Positions 1-9,300 of a DNA stretch of 64,000 nucleotides are shown here, one piece after another. Within the stretch, counting starts at the first letter, position 1, and each line of letters begins with the position of its first letter. The stretch covers positions 9,256 to 73,255 of the forward strand of contig JBALVL010000026.1 in assembly GCA_036961355.1 (NCBI GenBank), given 5' to 3'. Position numbers and translations under genes: made by a program. The notes under the pieces were generated by a model that saw only the letters and a list, made by a program, of their open reading frames with translations, ran no database searches and was not told the DNA's origin. Source of the stretch: Motiliproteus sp036961355. Lineage in GTDB: Bacteria; Pseudomonadota; Gammaproteobacteria; Pseudomonadales; Balneatricaceae.

Positions 1-16
1 TACTCGGTAAACCGAC

Positions 17-358
17 CTAACCGCAGCACTTCTTATATTTTTTACCGCTACCACAACTGCACGGTTCGTTGCGTGCAGGAGTTTGCGTAACGGTGACGGT
101 AGCCTCTTTGTTGAGCAGCGCGGTCAGTTCGGCGATTGATTCGACCGCGTTTTCGTTATTATCGATACTGATGTTGGCGTACAGCTTTGCCTCAGCGACC
201 AGGGCTTCAATCTCTTGCTTGCGCGCCTCGCTGGTGACAACCAGCGTCAGCGGGAATTTTTTGGTGCCGGTTTTATGGCTGGCCTTGGTCTGGTAGCCCG
301 CGGTTGAGTGGTTCAGGCGTGTATCCTGACGGCCTTTGAAGAAAAATTTATCTGACAT
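17..358 (-). CDS. SEC-C/SWIM zinc-motif protein (PBPRA1643-like)
   Basis: Encodes 113 aa ending in a SEC-C zinc-binding motif, EPCSCGSGKKYKKCCG, whose CxC and CC pairs together with a lysine-rich stretch are the same metal-binding element found at the SecA C-terminus. The N-terminus (FFFKGRQDTRLNHSTAGY) matches the small PBPRA1643-type SWIM/SEC-C family as I remember it. The middle is soluble and helical with no signal peptide, so a cytoplasmic location is likely. The actual function of this family is unknown; metal-dependent protein or nucleic-acid contact is only an inference. It is complete and transcribed away from the hemerythrin gene at 653. Confidence 0.8.
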   Translation of the reverse strand: MSDKFFFKGRQDTRLNHSTAGYQTKASHKTGTKKFPLTLVVTSEARKQEIEALVAEAKLYANISIDNNENAVESIAELTALLNKEATVTVTQTPARNEPCSCGSGKKYKKCCG

Positions 359-652
359 CGGGTGATCCTTATCGCTTGTATGGGCCGGTTCTGTATCGGT
401 GTATGTACCGGTGTGTTTTGGTACATTTGTCGGTACATTTTTCGGTGTGAAGGCTGGCCGCTGCTCGGGTGGTTTTCATCACCGCTGTGGCACTGCGATG
501 GAAGAGACGCACTCTATACGATTTGACCGAGAATCTCAGTCGATAATTTTTAATTAACGCGTGCTAGTTTTGATTTTTATCAAGGCGCTGTTGCTCTGCA
601 CAGGTGACCCTTGTGCAGTTATAACCTCTGATCTTATTAACGGGACTTTAAG

Positions 653-1219
653 ATGGGCAACAAACTTAGTGCGTTCGGTTTTTCTCTGCTGATTTTGGCA
701 TTGCTGGTAGCGACAGCTCTCGGTTTCTTGATGGGCCTGACTCATCCGTTACCCTGGATCAGCCTGGCGGCGTTGGGAGCTGCGATTTACATCTACAACC
801 AGCTGGATAAGAAAAGCTATCTGGTCTGGAAGGATGAATACAGCGTAGGGATAAAAGCGGTTGATGAGGATCACAGAAAACTACTCAGCCTAATCAATCA
901 GTTGCAGACAGCCTCGACCAACTTTACCGGCGAAGAATTTGTCCGCAGCGCGCTGGACGAAGTGGTTAGCTACACTAAGTACCATTTCGAGCGTGAGGAG
1001 AAAATGATGGATGACAATGGTTATCCTGAGTTTGAAACTCACAAGAAAGAACATGAGGCGATGGTTGCGCTGGTGGTGGGTAAAGTTGCTGATTATGAAA
1101 GCAATGAAGAGCAGACGATCGATGAACTGCTGGCGTTCTTGAAAAGCTGGTTGATCAGCCATATCAACGGCACCGATCAGAAATACAGTGGTTTCATGCA
1201 TGACAGAGGCGTCAGCTGA
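653..1219 (+). CDS. Membrane-anchored bacteriohemerythrin
   Basis: Encodes 188 aa with two hydrophobic N-terminal segments (about residues 8-30 and 33-48) followed by a bacteriohemerythrin domain. The diiron ligands are all visible: H74 in DEDHRKLL, H111 and E115 in YHFEREE, H130 and H134 in HKKEH, H170 and D175 in HINGTD. The family binds O2 reversibly at a non-heme diiron centre and serves in oxygen storage, delivery or sensing. The membrane anchor suggests supply to a membrane enzyme or sensing at the membrane, which is inference. It is a single-gene unit with its own terminator downstream. Confidence 0.88.
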   Translation: MGNKLSAFGFSLLILALLVATALGFLMGLTHPLPWISLAALGAAIYIYNQLDKKSYLVWKDEYSVGIKAVDEDHRKLLSLINQLQTASTNFTGEEFVRSALDEVVSYTKYHFEREEKMMDDNGYPEFETHKKEHEAMVALVVGKVADYESNEEQTIDELLAFLKSWLISHINGTDQKYSGFMHDRGVS

Positions 1220-1307
1220 TTTAGAGCGCCGCTGATGGTGAAGGTCGGCGTAGATGATGAAGTGAGACGCGGGCAATGAAACCGCGCCCTTAACCTTTTG
1301 AAAGAAC

Positions 1308-1334
1308 ACGGCTGAAAAATTCAGCCGTTTTTTT
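1308..1334 (+). terminator. Intrinsic terminator after hemerythrin gene
   Basis: A 9-bp perfect stem (ACGGCTGAA / TTCAGCCGT, loop AAA) is followed by an uninterrupted T tract. It lies 90 bp downstream of the hemerythrin stop and just before the 3' end of the convergent PfpI-family gene. Confidence 0.85.
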
Positions 1335-1347
1335 ATTTTTTATTCTT

Positions 1348-1965
1348 TTATCCTGCAATCAGATCATCGGGCAAGAATGGGCCGATGTTGTGCATTGCTC
1401 GTGCGACGTACTCTGCCTTCTCTCCGACGGGTGCCACGTATTCGATGGCACTTTTCGCCGCCTCTACCCCTTCTAAACGCGCAATCATCCAAACAGCAAG
1501 ATATTGCGACGCCAGGCAGCCTCCGGCGCTGGCAATATTACCGTTGGCAAAAAAGGGTTGATTGAGCACCTCGATACCGGCCTCCTGGACCCAGGGCGTT
1601 GTTGTCAGGTCGGTGCAGGCGGGAATATCATTGAGCAGCCCGAGTTTGGCCAATACCAGTGTCCCCGAGCATTGTGCGCCGAGCAGTTGCCGCGAGGGGT
1701 CCAGCTGCAATTGCGCCATGATCGACGGGTCAGCAACCACATCACGCGTTTTCATGCCGCTGCCAACGATCACCGCATCGGCTGCGCTGGCTTCGGCCAG
1801 TGAGGTGTGGCTTTCAAGTACCACGCCGTTCATCGAGCGGACCCGTGCCGTCGGGCTGGCGATCGATACCCGCCAGTCGGGTTTTTTAATCCGGTTGAGG
1901 ATGCCAAGGGCGATAAGGGAGTCGAGCTCGTTGAAACCCTCAAACGTCAGAATAGCGATATGCAT
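1348..1965 (-). CDS. DJ-1/PfpI (isonitrile hydratase-like) family protein
   Basis: Encodes 205 aa from the ATG at 1965; the reading frame extends upstream but the extension would run through the divergent promoter. The class I glutamine amidotransferase-like fold is shown by MHIAILTFEGFNELD at the N-terminus and the nucleophile elbow GAQCSGTLVL with Cys near residue 98. Relatives include isonitrile hydratase and the ligand-type domains of AraC/FtrA regulators; substrate cannot be read from sequence. It is divergent from a MocR-type regulator across a 91-bp gap holding a perfect inverted repeat, so it is the probable target of that regulator. Confidence 0.8.
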   Translation of the reverse strand: MHIAILTFEGFNELDSLIALGILNRIKKPDWRVSIASPTARVRSMNGVVLESHTSLAEASAADAVIVGSGMKTRDVVADPSIMAQLQLDPSRQLLGAQCSGTLVLAKLGLLNDIPACTDLTTTPWVQEAGIEVLNQPFFANGNIASAGGCLASQYLAVWMIARLEGVEAAKSAIEYVAPVGEKAEYVARAMHNIGPFLPDDLIAG

Positions 1966-2020
1966 GGCGTCAGTCCTTGTTCTGTTGTGATTGCGATAGG
2001 GCATCATATTCTCTAATGTC

Positions 2021-2042
2021 ATGACAATAAAATTATTGTCAT
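2021..2042. promoter_or_regulatory. Inverted repeat, probable MocR operator
   Basis: Perfect 10-bp arms ATGACAATAA and TTATTGTCAT separated by AA sit between the divergent PfpI-family and mocR genes. The second arm ends 14 bp before the chosen mocR start. MocR-family regulators commonly act on such divergent promoters, so this is the likely operator; the assignment to this protein is inference. Confidence 0.6.
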
Positions 2043-2056
2043 GGATACAATGCGAT

Positions 2057-3445
2057 ATGGCCCGCGCCCGATACAAACGATTGGTTGATCAGTTTGCCAA
2101 TGATATCCAAGCAGGAGTTTTGCTTCCTGGCGCTCGATTGCCCACCCATCGACAGCTCGCCGCCGAGCAAAGTATTGCGTTGGTGACCGCATCAAGGGTC
2201 TACGCCGAACTGGAAAGGATGGGATTGGTCAGTGGCGAGGCGGGTAGGGGGACCTTTGTGCGCGAAACGACGCTTCCTCTGAGTCACGGTATCGATCAGC
2301 CTGCGGCTGCGGAGGGTGTGGTTGATCTTAATTTTAACTCGCCGTCGCTGCCCGGACAGGCCGAGTTACTCCGTCGAACGTTGCGCCAACTTGCCGGCTC
2401 TGGCGACTTGGAAGCGCTGTTGCATTATCAACCGCATGCCGGGCGCAAGCATGAACGCGCTATCGTGGCGCGTCATCTGAACTGTCGAGGGTTGAGTGTC
2501 GATGCCAGTCAGGTGTTGATTGTCAGTGGCGCGCAGCACGGTCTGGCCGCAACCGTTATGACGCTGCTGAACCCCGGTGATGTGGTTGCCGTTGATGCGT
2601 TGGCTTACCCCGGTTTCAAGGTTCTTGCCGAGGTGCATCGGCTGGAACTGGTACCGATACCGGTTTCAGGCTCTGTATCAACACCTGCATCAGACCCTGC
2701 ATTAAGCCCAGTCCTAGGCCCTGCATTAGGCCCCGATCTGGATGCATTAGAGCGGTTATGCCAGCACCGACGAGTCCGCGCCGTTTATGCCATGCCCACC
2801 CTGCACAACCCGATGGGGTGGGTGATGGGGTTAGCGCAACGCGAACGGCTGGTCTCGATCGCCCGCCAACACAACTTGCTGATCATTGAGGATGCCGCCT
2901 ACGCTTTCTTGGCTGACAACCCGCCGCCACCACTGGCCGCGTTGGCTCCGGAGATCACCGTTTATGTATCCGGGCTATCCAAGAGCGTCGCTACTGGGCT
3001 ACGTGTGGGGTTTATCGCCGCACCCCAAGCGTGGGTGGCGAGGATGGAGCGAACCGTCAGAGCGACAACTTGGAATACCCCCGGATTGATGACAGCGATC
3101 GCTAGTGGTTGGATTGAAGACGGTACGGTTGATCGTCTTGAGGCCGAAAAAAGGCAGGATGCGATGGCTCGACAATCGATCGCCAGAAAGATTCTTAATG
3201 GGCTGGATTACGTCAGCCACCCGGCATCCTATTTCCTTTGGCTGCCTTTGCCGGAGGAGGTTCGAGCCGACCAGGTCGTGATGGCGCTGATGCGCTCAAA
3301 CATCTCCGTATCCACAGCCGAACCCTTTGCCACCACAGAGCATGTACCGCATGCGATACGTTTGGCGCTGGGATCGGTAGGCCTAGAGCGGCTGCAACAG
3401 GCGTTAACGACCGTCAGGCAAGTGATCAATGATCATACGTACTGA
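2057..3445 (+). CDS. MocR-family GntR/aminotransferase regulator
   Basis: Encodes 462 aa from the ATG at 2057; an upstream in-frame ATG at 2021 lies inside the inverted repeat and is less likely. Domain order: GntR winged helix (about residues 1-70, with LPGARLPTHRQLA), a linker, then a fold-type I aminotransferase-like domain with the PLP lysine in SGLSKSVATGLRVGF. MocR proteins are PLP-dependent transcription factors. An odd low-complexity stretch rich in Pro, Ala, Ser and Gly (near 2680-2745) interrupts the aminotransferase domain. It probably controls the divergent PfpI-family gene and itself. Confidence 0.85.
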   Translation: MARARYKRLVDQFANDIQAGVLLPGARLPTHRQLAAEQSIALVTASRVYAELERMGLVSGEAGRGTFVRETTLPLSHGIDQPAAAEGVVDLNFNSPSLPGQAELLRRTLRQLAGSGDLEALLHYQPHAGRKHERAIVARHLNCRGLSVDASQVLIVSGAQHGLAATVMTLLNPGDVVAVDALAYPGFKVLAEVHRLELVPIPVSGSVSTPASDPALSPVLGPALGPDLDALERLCQHRRVRAVYAMPTLHNPMGWVMGLAQRERLVSIARQHNLLIIEDAAYAFLADNPPPPLAALAPEITVYVSGLSKSVATGLRVGFIAAPQAWVARMERTVRATTWNTPGLMTAIASGWIEDGTVDRLEAEKRQDAMARQSIARKILNGLDYVSHPASYFLWLPLPEEVRADQVVMALMRSNISVSTAEPFATTEHVPHAIRLALGSVGLERLQQALTTVRQVINDHTY

Positions 3446-3522
3446 ATTTTCCTGAGCTGAGTCAACCTCGGCCTACGCCCCGGCCGTAGGTACCTGCCAA
3501 CACAAGTACGGTCTGTATTTAG

Positions 3523-3547
3523 AACGGTTCATAGGGAGCCGTTTTGG
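3523..3547 (+). terminator. Weak candidate terminator after mocR
   Basis: AACGGTTC pairs with GAGCCGTT (one G-U wobble, 5-nt loop ATAGG) followed by a short TTTT. The T tract is brief, so termination strength is doubtful. Confidence 0.35.
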
Positions 3548-3637
3548 TGTGAACGAGGCACTTGAATTAGACGTTTGAATTACGCACTTGAATACACACC
3601 GACAGCTAAGCTGTTCGCGGTTTCTTGACTATCGTTG

Positions 3638-4180
3638 TTAGACGAAGTCTTTTGGCAGCCGAGACAGGTACTTGATCATTTTTCTATCGGACAATAAAAC
3701 ATGATCCAAAACCCATTTTCGTAACAGCGTCACGACCTCGTGTTCAATTTCTTCAGACGGGCTTTGAGAGGGTTCGGCTTCAAAACAGATGTCTGACTCC
3801 TCGTCCTCCAAATAGGCATCGGTAGGTGAAATAATCCCCGAATCGATATCCTCAACCGTTATTGAAACGGTGTTTTCATTGTTCGCGATATTGCTTAACA
3901 CTTTGGTTTTTAACACCGATATTTGATCCAGTATTTGTTGGTGTTCTTGCTTGTGTTGAGGGTAGTAGGGGTACTTGATCTTAATCTGGATAGCCTCTTC
4001 ATGGCTGAAGTGGTCACGCGTGTATTCTTCCAGTTGGTCGAGCAGCATTGTTATATATTTATCGCCGCTCTCCAGTTTTAATGCGATCTCGACGCTATTG
4101 ATCAAACAAAACAGATACTTGTGTTCGTCGTCAATGCACTTGTTATTGATCGACATCTTCTCTTGCCAAATGATTGGCAT
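3638..4180 (-). CDS. Bacteriohemerythrin with acidic insertion
   Basis: Encodes 180 aa. Hemerythrin ligands are present: H20 (DDEHKYLF), H57 and E61 (HFSHEE), H76 and H80 (HKQEH), H160 and D165 (HVLLSD). Ordinary bacteriohemerythrins are about 130-140 aa; this one carries an extra acidic segment of roughly 40 residues (about 100-140, rich in Asp, Glu, Ser, Pro) between helices three and four. No signal peptide or membrane helix. Oxygen binding follows from the family; the role of the insertion is unknown. It is unrelated in strand and context to the other hemerythrin gene 2.4 kb away. Confidence 0.82.
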   Translation of the reverse strand: MPIIWQEKMSINNKCIDDEHKYLFCLINSVEIALKLESGDKYITMLLDQLEEYTRDHFSHEEAIQIKIKYPYYPQHKQEHQQILDQISVLKTKVLSNIANNENTVSITVEDIDSGIISPTDAYLEDEESDICFEAEPSQSPSEEIEHEVVTLLRKWVLDHVLLSDRKMIKYLSRLPKDFV

Positions 4181-4568
4181 AATTTAACCCTTCCGATTTT
4201 TTATAATAGGGGGACTGTTCGCAATTTTCTTAGTCTATTGGCCCGCAAAGTTTGTCGTTATCTTGCTGAGAAAGATGCCGATTTCATGGCTGTCATTTTA
4301 AGCGTCAGCCACTGCTGTTTCAATCATTGCCGGTTCTGATACCAAGGTGGGCATGCGGGACGAGCGTTGTTGGGCAGGGTAAGATGTGCTGCACAGTCCA
4401 GCCAAACTGCGACTGGCTCGCCTCGCAGGCTGAAAGCCGGATGCTTACAAGGACTTATTCGCGAATTCCTAAGTGCGTAATGGCAAGAGTGATGCCTATA
4501 ACCAGAGCGCATGTAGTAATCTAAGCGACTAAACTAGCCCCATCAACACTCCCTGACTGCGCTTAGTG
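4181..4568. other. Intergenic region, hemerythrin/tamA
   Basis: A 388-bp divergent gap. The hemerythrin side has an AT-rich stretch with TATTAT on the minus strand near 4203-4208. The short frames here show no family resemblance and are not called. No hairpin terminator or RNA gene was recognised; the promoter of tamA must lie here but I cannot place it. Confidence 0.4.
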
Positions 4569-6317
4569 ATGTTATCCAGACCTAACACTACATTGGTACG
4601 TTGTTTACTAAGTTTGCTACTGGCCTTCCCCGCTTTGGCGGTTCAGGCCTCTGAATTGTTTGTTGAAATCAGCGGAATCGATGACGAACTCACCGAAAAT
4701 GTTGAAAGTTATCTTTCGATACAGGATTTGCACGACCAGCCCGCTCCTAACCCCGGCCGCCTTCGTTATCTGCACCGTAAAGCGGAGCAGGAGATTCGAA
4801 AAGCCTTAGAACCTTTTGGCTATTACCGGCCGAACATAGAGGCAACGCTGGAACAGGTCGACAGCAATTGGCACGCCCACTACCGCATCGATCCGGCTGA
4901 TCCCATCCGACTCCGGCACTGTAATATTGCACTGATCGGTGAAGGCAAGGACGATCCTGACCTGCAGCAGCTGATACCCCAGCAAGGGTTTAATCCCGGT
5001 GATCGACTCGATCACCGCCGCTACGAACAGTTGAAAGCGATCCTGCAGTCTTTTGCTGCAGAAAATGGTTATCACGACGGACGTTGGCAGCAACAGCAGA
5101 TCCTGATCGATCTGGAAAACTATACTGCAGATATTGAATTAACCTACAACACCGGGGCTCGGTATCACTATGGCGATCTGATTATCGATCAGGCGCCAAT
5201 TAATGACGAGCTGCTGGCGCGCTATCCTGAGTTCAAGATCGGTGACGTGTTTAAGACCCGTGAGTTGCTCGAGCTGCAAGCCGGTTTGTCCAACAGTGGC
5301 TATTTTAACCGGGTCGAAGTGCAGCCTTTATGGGACCAGACCGAGGAGCTTCAGGTGCCGATTCGGGTCAAGCTAGAACCCAACAAACGTACCCAATACC
5401 AACTTGGAGGCGGTTACGGTACCGATACCGGTCTACGGGGTACCGTCGGTTTTAACCGCCGCTGGATCAACCCCCAGGGGCACCGCTTTCACAGCCAGTT
5501 ACAGGTGTCTTCTAAGAATCGTGAATTTATCAACGAGTATGTGATTCCGGGGCAGCAACCGCAAACCGAACAGTACAAACTGGGATTTGATTTTAAAGAG
5601 GAGCGTACGGACAGCGTAGACTCCCAAACCCTGCTGTTTGGTGTTGCCCGTGAGCAACAGTTTGAACACCTGAGCCAAACAACCGGGGTTAGCTGGGAGC
5701 AAGAGCGCTTTGTTATTGATGATACCCTGACCAAGACCCGTAACCTCATCCCCCAAATTCGCTGGTCACGCATCGCGACGGACAACCCGCTCGATGTCGA
5801 TCAGGGCTACCGGGCCTCGTTAACGTTGTTGGGTGCCTCAGAGATACTTTTTTCCGATGCCCAGTTCATCCAGGCGTTGCTGAGTATCAAAGGGGTACAC
5901 AGCCTAAACGAGAATTTTCGCCTACTCGCCCGGGGAGAGCTGGGAGCTACGGCGATTGATGACTTCGACACGTTACCTGCCACCCACCGTTTTTATGCCG
6001 GTGGTGATCAGAGTGTTCGGGGCTATGACTATAAATCGCTTGGCCCGCAAGACAGCAATGGCAATGTGAAGGGCGGCAGCGGGTTGGTGGTCGTTTCTAC
6101 CGAAATTGACTACCGTATAAAGCCGGATTGGCGGCTGGCCCTGTTTGTCGATAAAGGTGATGCCGTCAACAGTTTTGAGGGTGGACTTAACACCGGCGTT
6201 GGGGCGGGTGTTCGTTGGCAGTCGCCGTTTGGACCCATCCGTTTAGACCTGGCCAAGGCGCTCAACATCGAGGGTCATCCCTGGCGGATCCATTTCACCT
6301 TGGGGCCAGACCTATGA
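4569..6317 (+). CDS. tamA: Outer-membrane translocation subunit TamA
   Basis: Encodes 582 aa (an alternative GTG start lies one codon upstream). A signal peptide (LVRCLLSLLLAFPALAVQA) is followed by POTRA-type repeats (about residues 30-270) and a 16-strand Omp85 beta-barrel. The Omp85 signature loop VRGY is seen in FYAGGDQSVRGYDYKSLGP and the protein ends in an outer-membrane-type C-terminus (HFTLGPDL). TamA works with inner-membrane TamB in outer-membrane protein and lipid homeostasis and autotransporter assembly. It overlaps tamB by 4 bp (ATGA), indicating translational coupling. Length and layout are normal. Confidence 0.93.
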   Translation: MLSRPNTTLVRCLLSLLLAFPALAVQASELFVEISGIDDELTENVESYLSIQDLHDQPAPNPGRLRYLHRKAEQEIRKALEPFGYYRPNIEATLEQVDSNWHAHYRIDPADPIRLRHCNIALIGEGKDDPDLQQLIPQQGFNPGDRLDHRRYEQLKAILQSFAAENGYHDGRWQQQQILIDLENYTADIELTYNTGARYHYGDLIIDQAPINDELLARYPEFKIGDVFKTRELLELQAGLSNSGYFNRVEVQPLWDQTEELQVPIRVKLEPNKRTQYQLGGGYGTDTGLRGTVGFNRRWINPQGHRFHSQLQVSSKNREFINEYVIPGQQPQTEQYKLGFDFKEERTDSVDSQTLLFGVAREQQFEHLSQTTGVSWEQERFVIDDTLTKTRNLIPQIRWSRIATDNPLDVDQGYRASLTLLGASEILFSDAQFIQALLSIKGVHSLNENFRLLARGELGATAIDDFDTLPATHRFYAGGDQSVRGYDYKSLGPQDSNGNVKGGSGLVVVSTEIDYRIKPDWRLALFVDKGDAVNSFEGGLNTGVGAGVRWQSPFGPIRLDLAKALNIEGHPWRIHFTLGPDL

Positions 6318-9300
6318 CTTGGATGAAACGCTCTGTTAGAGCGATCGGCATTGGCCTGCTGTTAATGATGCTGTTGTTGGCGGCGACGCTCGGTTGGTTA
6401 TTGAGTGCGTCAGGCAGTAATTGGTTGCTACAGACCGCCATTACTCAGCTGCAACTACCGCTAACGGTAGCCCTGCTTGAAGCGGGCATGGGCTCGACGA
6501 TCCGGCTCGGTAGTGTCCGCTATGTCACCCCTGAACTTGAATTTGAACTCGATGCGGCAGAGCTGATTTGGCGCCCCGCTAAGCTGCTGCAAGGGCAGCT
6601 CTGGGTCGATCAGCTGATTATTGATGGGCTGGCTATCGAGCTGGCGCAACAAGCGGACCAATCCGATACCGATCCGGCACCGTTGTTGCCGCTGAATCTT
6701 GCTGAGATTCCGATCACCGTTGAATTAGTGTTGTTGCAACTCAATGGATTCAGCTTGGCTCAGCAACGGAAACCCTTGCTAGAGCTGATTGATGCCCGAC
6801 TCTCAGCAACTGCCGTTTTACCTGAGGTGAAAATACACCATCTCAAACTCCAGCATGAGCTGGCTCAACTGCAGTTGGAGGGGGCGATCGAGCTATCACA
6901 GCAAGTGCCGCTACAGATAAGCCTGGACTGGACTCTGCAGCACCCCGAGTACGGGGACCACCAAGGCCAGGCGACAGTGGCAGGGGATCTTGAACAGCTA
7001 GTCATCGAGCACCAGTTGCAAGGCCCTGCCAACGCGCAGTTAGCGCTTACCCTCAAGCAACCATTAGATCAACTTAGCTGGCAAGCAACGCTTCAACTGG
7101 ACTCGTTTGACAGTGGTTTGCTACTGCCCGATCGTCAAAACGAGCGTTATCGGGGGACGTTGAGTGCCCAGGGTGATCTGGCCCATTTGCAGGCCGAGGG
7201 TACTGTTGAGGGTGCGCCTGCCGAATTAGGGGAAACCTCGCTGGCATTTAAACTGCGAGCCGACAGCCAGCAATTACAGCTTAAACAGGTCTATTTACAG
7301 CTACCCAAGATCGACAGCGATGTGGCGATCAGCGGCTGGGTTCGTAACTGGCTGGCGCAGCCTGAGTTCGATCTGGCCGGTAGCTGGAACAACCTGCGCT
7401 ACCCGCTCGATTCCGCCGCCCAATACGGCAGTAAGAGTGGACGTTACCAGCTCAGCGGAGACCTCGAGCAGTTCAAGCTAACGCTGGATGCACCGCTGCA
7501 AATAACCGACGCGCCGGAGCTGCAGCTGAGCTTCAGCGGTACGGGAAATCAACAGGGCTTTGAACAGTTACAATTGATCGGCACGTTGCCTAGCCCGTCC
7601 TTGGAACACCTCTCGGAACAGAACACGGAGCCGCTCTCGGAACAAAACACGGGACAGAGCACAAAACCACCTCCGGTTACGGCAACAAGCCCTCAGGGCC
7701 AGCTGGCGATTAACGGCAAGCTAAACTGGCAGCCGGATCTCAACTGGGATTTATCGGTCAATGCAACGGCGATCGATCCGGCCATGTTCTCCCCCGAATT
7801 GACCGAGTGGCCGGGCGTGGTGAACCTGGACGCCACTACCCAAGGGCAGTTTCAGCAGCAACTCCAAGCCGAGGTTGATATCCGACGACTGCATGGAGAG
7901 CTCCGGGGGGAAACGTTCGAGAGTCATGCCGGATTGAGCTTTTCCGATGGTCTGCTGCAGATACATCAACTTGAAATGCTATCAAATCAACTGACGCTCC
8001 TTGCCAGTGGCACCCTGGGTGAGCAGTTAGACCTCAATTATCAGCTCGAGGCTAAACGGCTGGACCGGTTGCTCCCCGACCTTGCAGGGCAGCTACACGC
8101 CGAGGGTCGTGTGCAAGGTTCACCCTCGTCCCCTGTCGCCACCGCGTCGGTGACCGCGCACAAACTGAAGTACCTCGACAGCAGCGTCGCCAGCCTTAAC
8201 CTGCAGCTCGATGTCGACCTTTCCGGTCAGCAACATTCACAACTGCAACTCGACGCGCAGCAGCTCAGACACCAGCAATTGAGTTGGGATCGTTTTAACG
8301 TCAGCGGTGAGGGTACGGCTAAGCAGCACCAGTTCGGACTGACGTTGCAAGGGGGTGATATCAACCTGGATCTTGCGGGTTCCGGCGCGATCAATGAAGC
8401 GAGCTGGCAGGGACTGCTGACAACGCTGGCATTAAACGGTGATGATATCGGTACCTGGGCGCTACAGGATTCCGTCGTTACCGAATTGTCGCCGGATCGA
8501 AGTCAGCTCTCCGCGCTCTGTCTAAAGCAGCAAGACGGTGATGCCAAACTTTGCGCTCAGGCAACATGGCAGCCCGCCGGAACCACAGTGGCGGAGCTCG
8601 ACCTGCAAGGCCTGCCGTTACCTCTTTTTGCACCCTGGTTACCTCCCGAAACCGAGATCACCGGGTTGTTATTCAGCACGGCCAAGCTGTCGATGGCCCC
8701 GAACAGTGCCCCCCTGTTTACTATTGAGGCGCGTACTGAAAAAGGCTCAATCCAAGTGCTGGAACAGGCGTCGTTAACGCTGCAGCAATTTCACTTCAAC
8801 GCCAGCGGCGATCAGCAAACCATTAGCGGCCAACTCGGCTTAGAGGTCCCTGAGATCGGCGCAACGCTATCCAGCACCGTTCGGATCGCCCAACCCGAAC
8901 AGCCAAGTAGCGGCAAAAATACCGGAAAGAACACCGGAAAGAATACCGGAAAGAGTACTGGCAATAGTCCAATTACCGGACAGCTGGACCTGCAGGTTGC
9001 CGAGCTGGGTATTGTTAGCGAACTGTTTCCGGAACTCAGTCAGGTCAAAGGCCACATTGATGGTGCGCTAAGGCTGTCGGGAACGTTGCAGGCTCCTCAG
9101 GTGGCCGGCCATCTTGAACTCGATAACGGTGAGATGGAGATTCCGGCGCTTGGCACACGGCTCGAATCGATCCGGATAAAGCTCGATAGCCAGCCAGAAT
9201 CACCCGAGTTGATGACCTTGCAGGGGCAGGTGACGTCGGGGGGTGGGGCATTAAAACTCGAAGGTCAGCTGCAACTGGCCGAGTCACAGTTGCTGCTGCA

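Noticed and set aside
390..448. GGTACATTT-type short repeats upstream of the SEC-C gene
   Set aside because: Only two or three short degenerate copies; could be chance, and no matching palindrome for a regulator.
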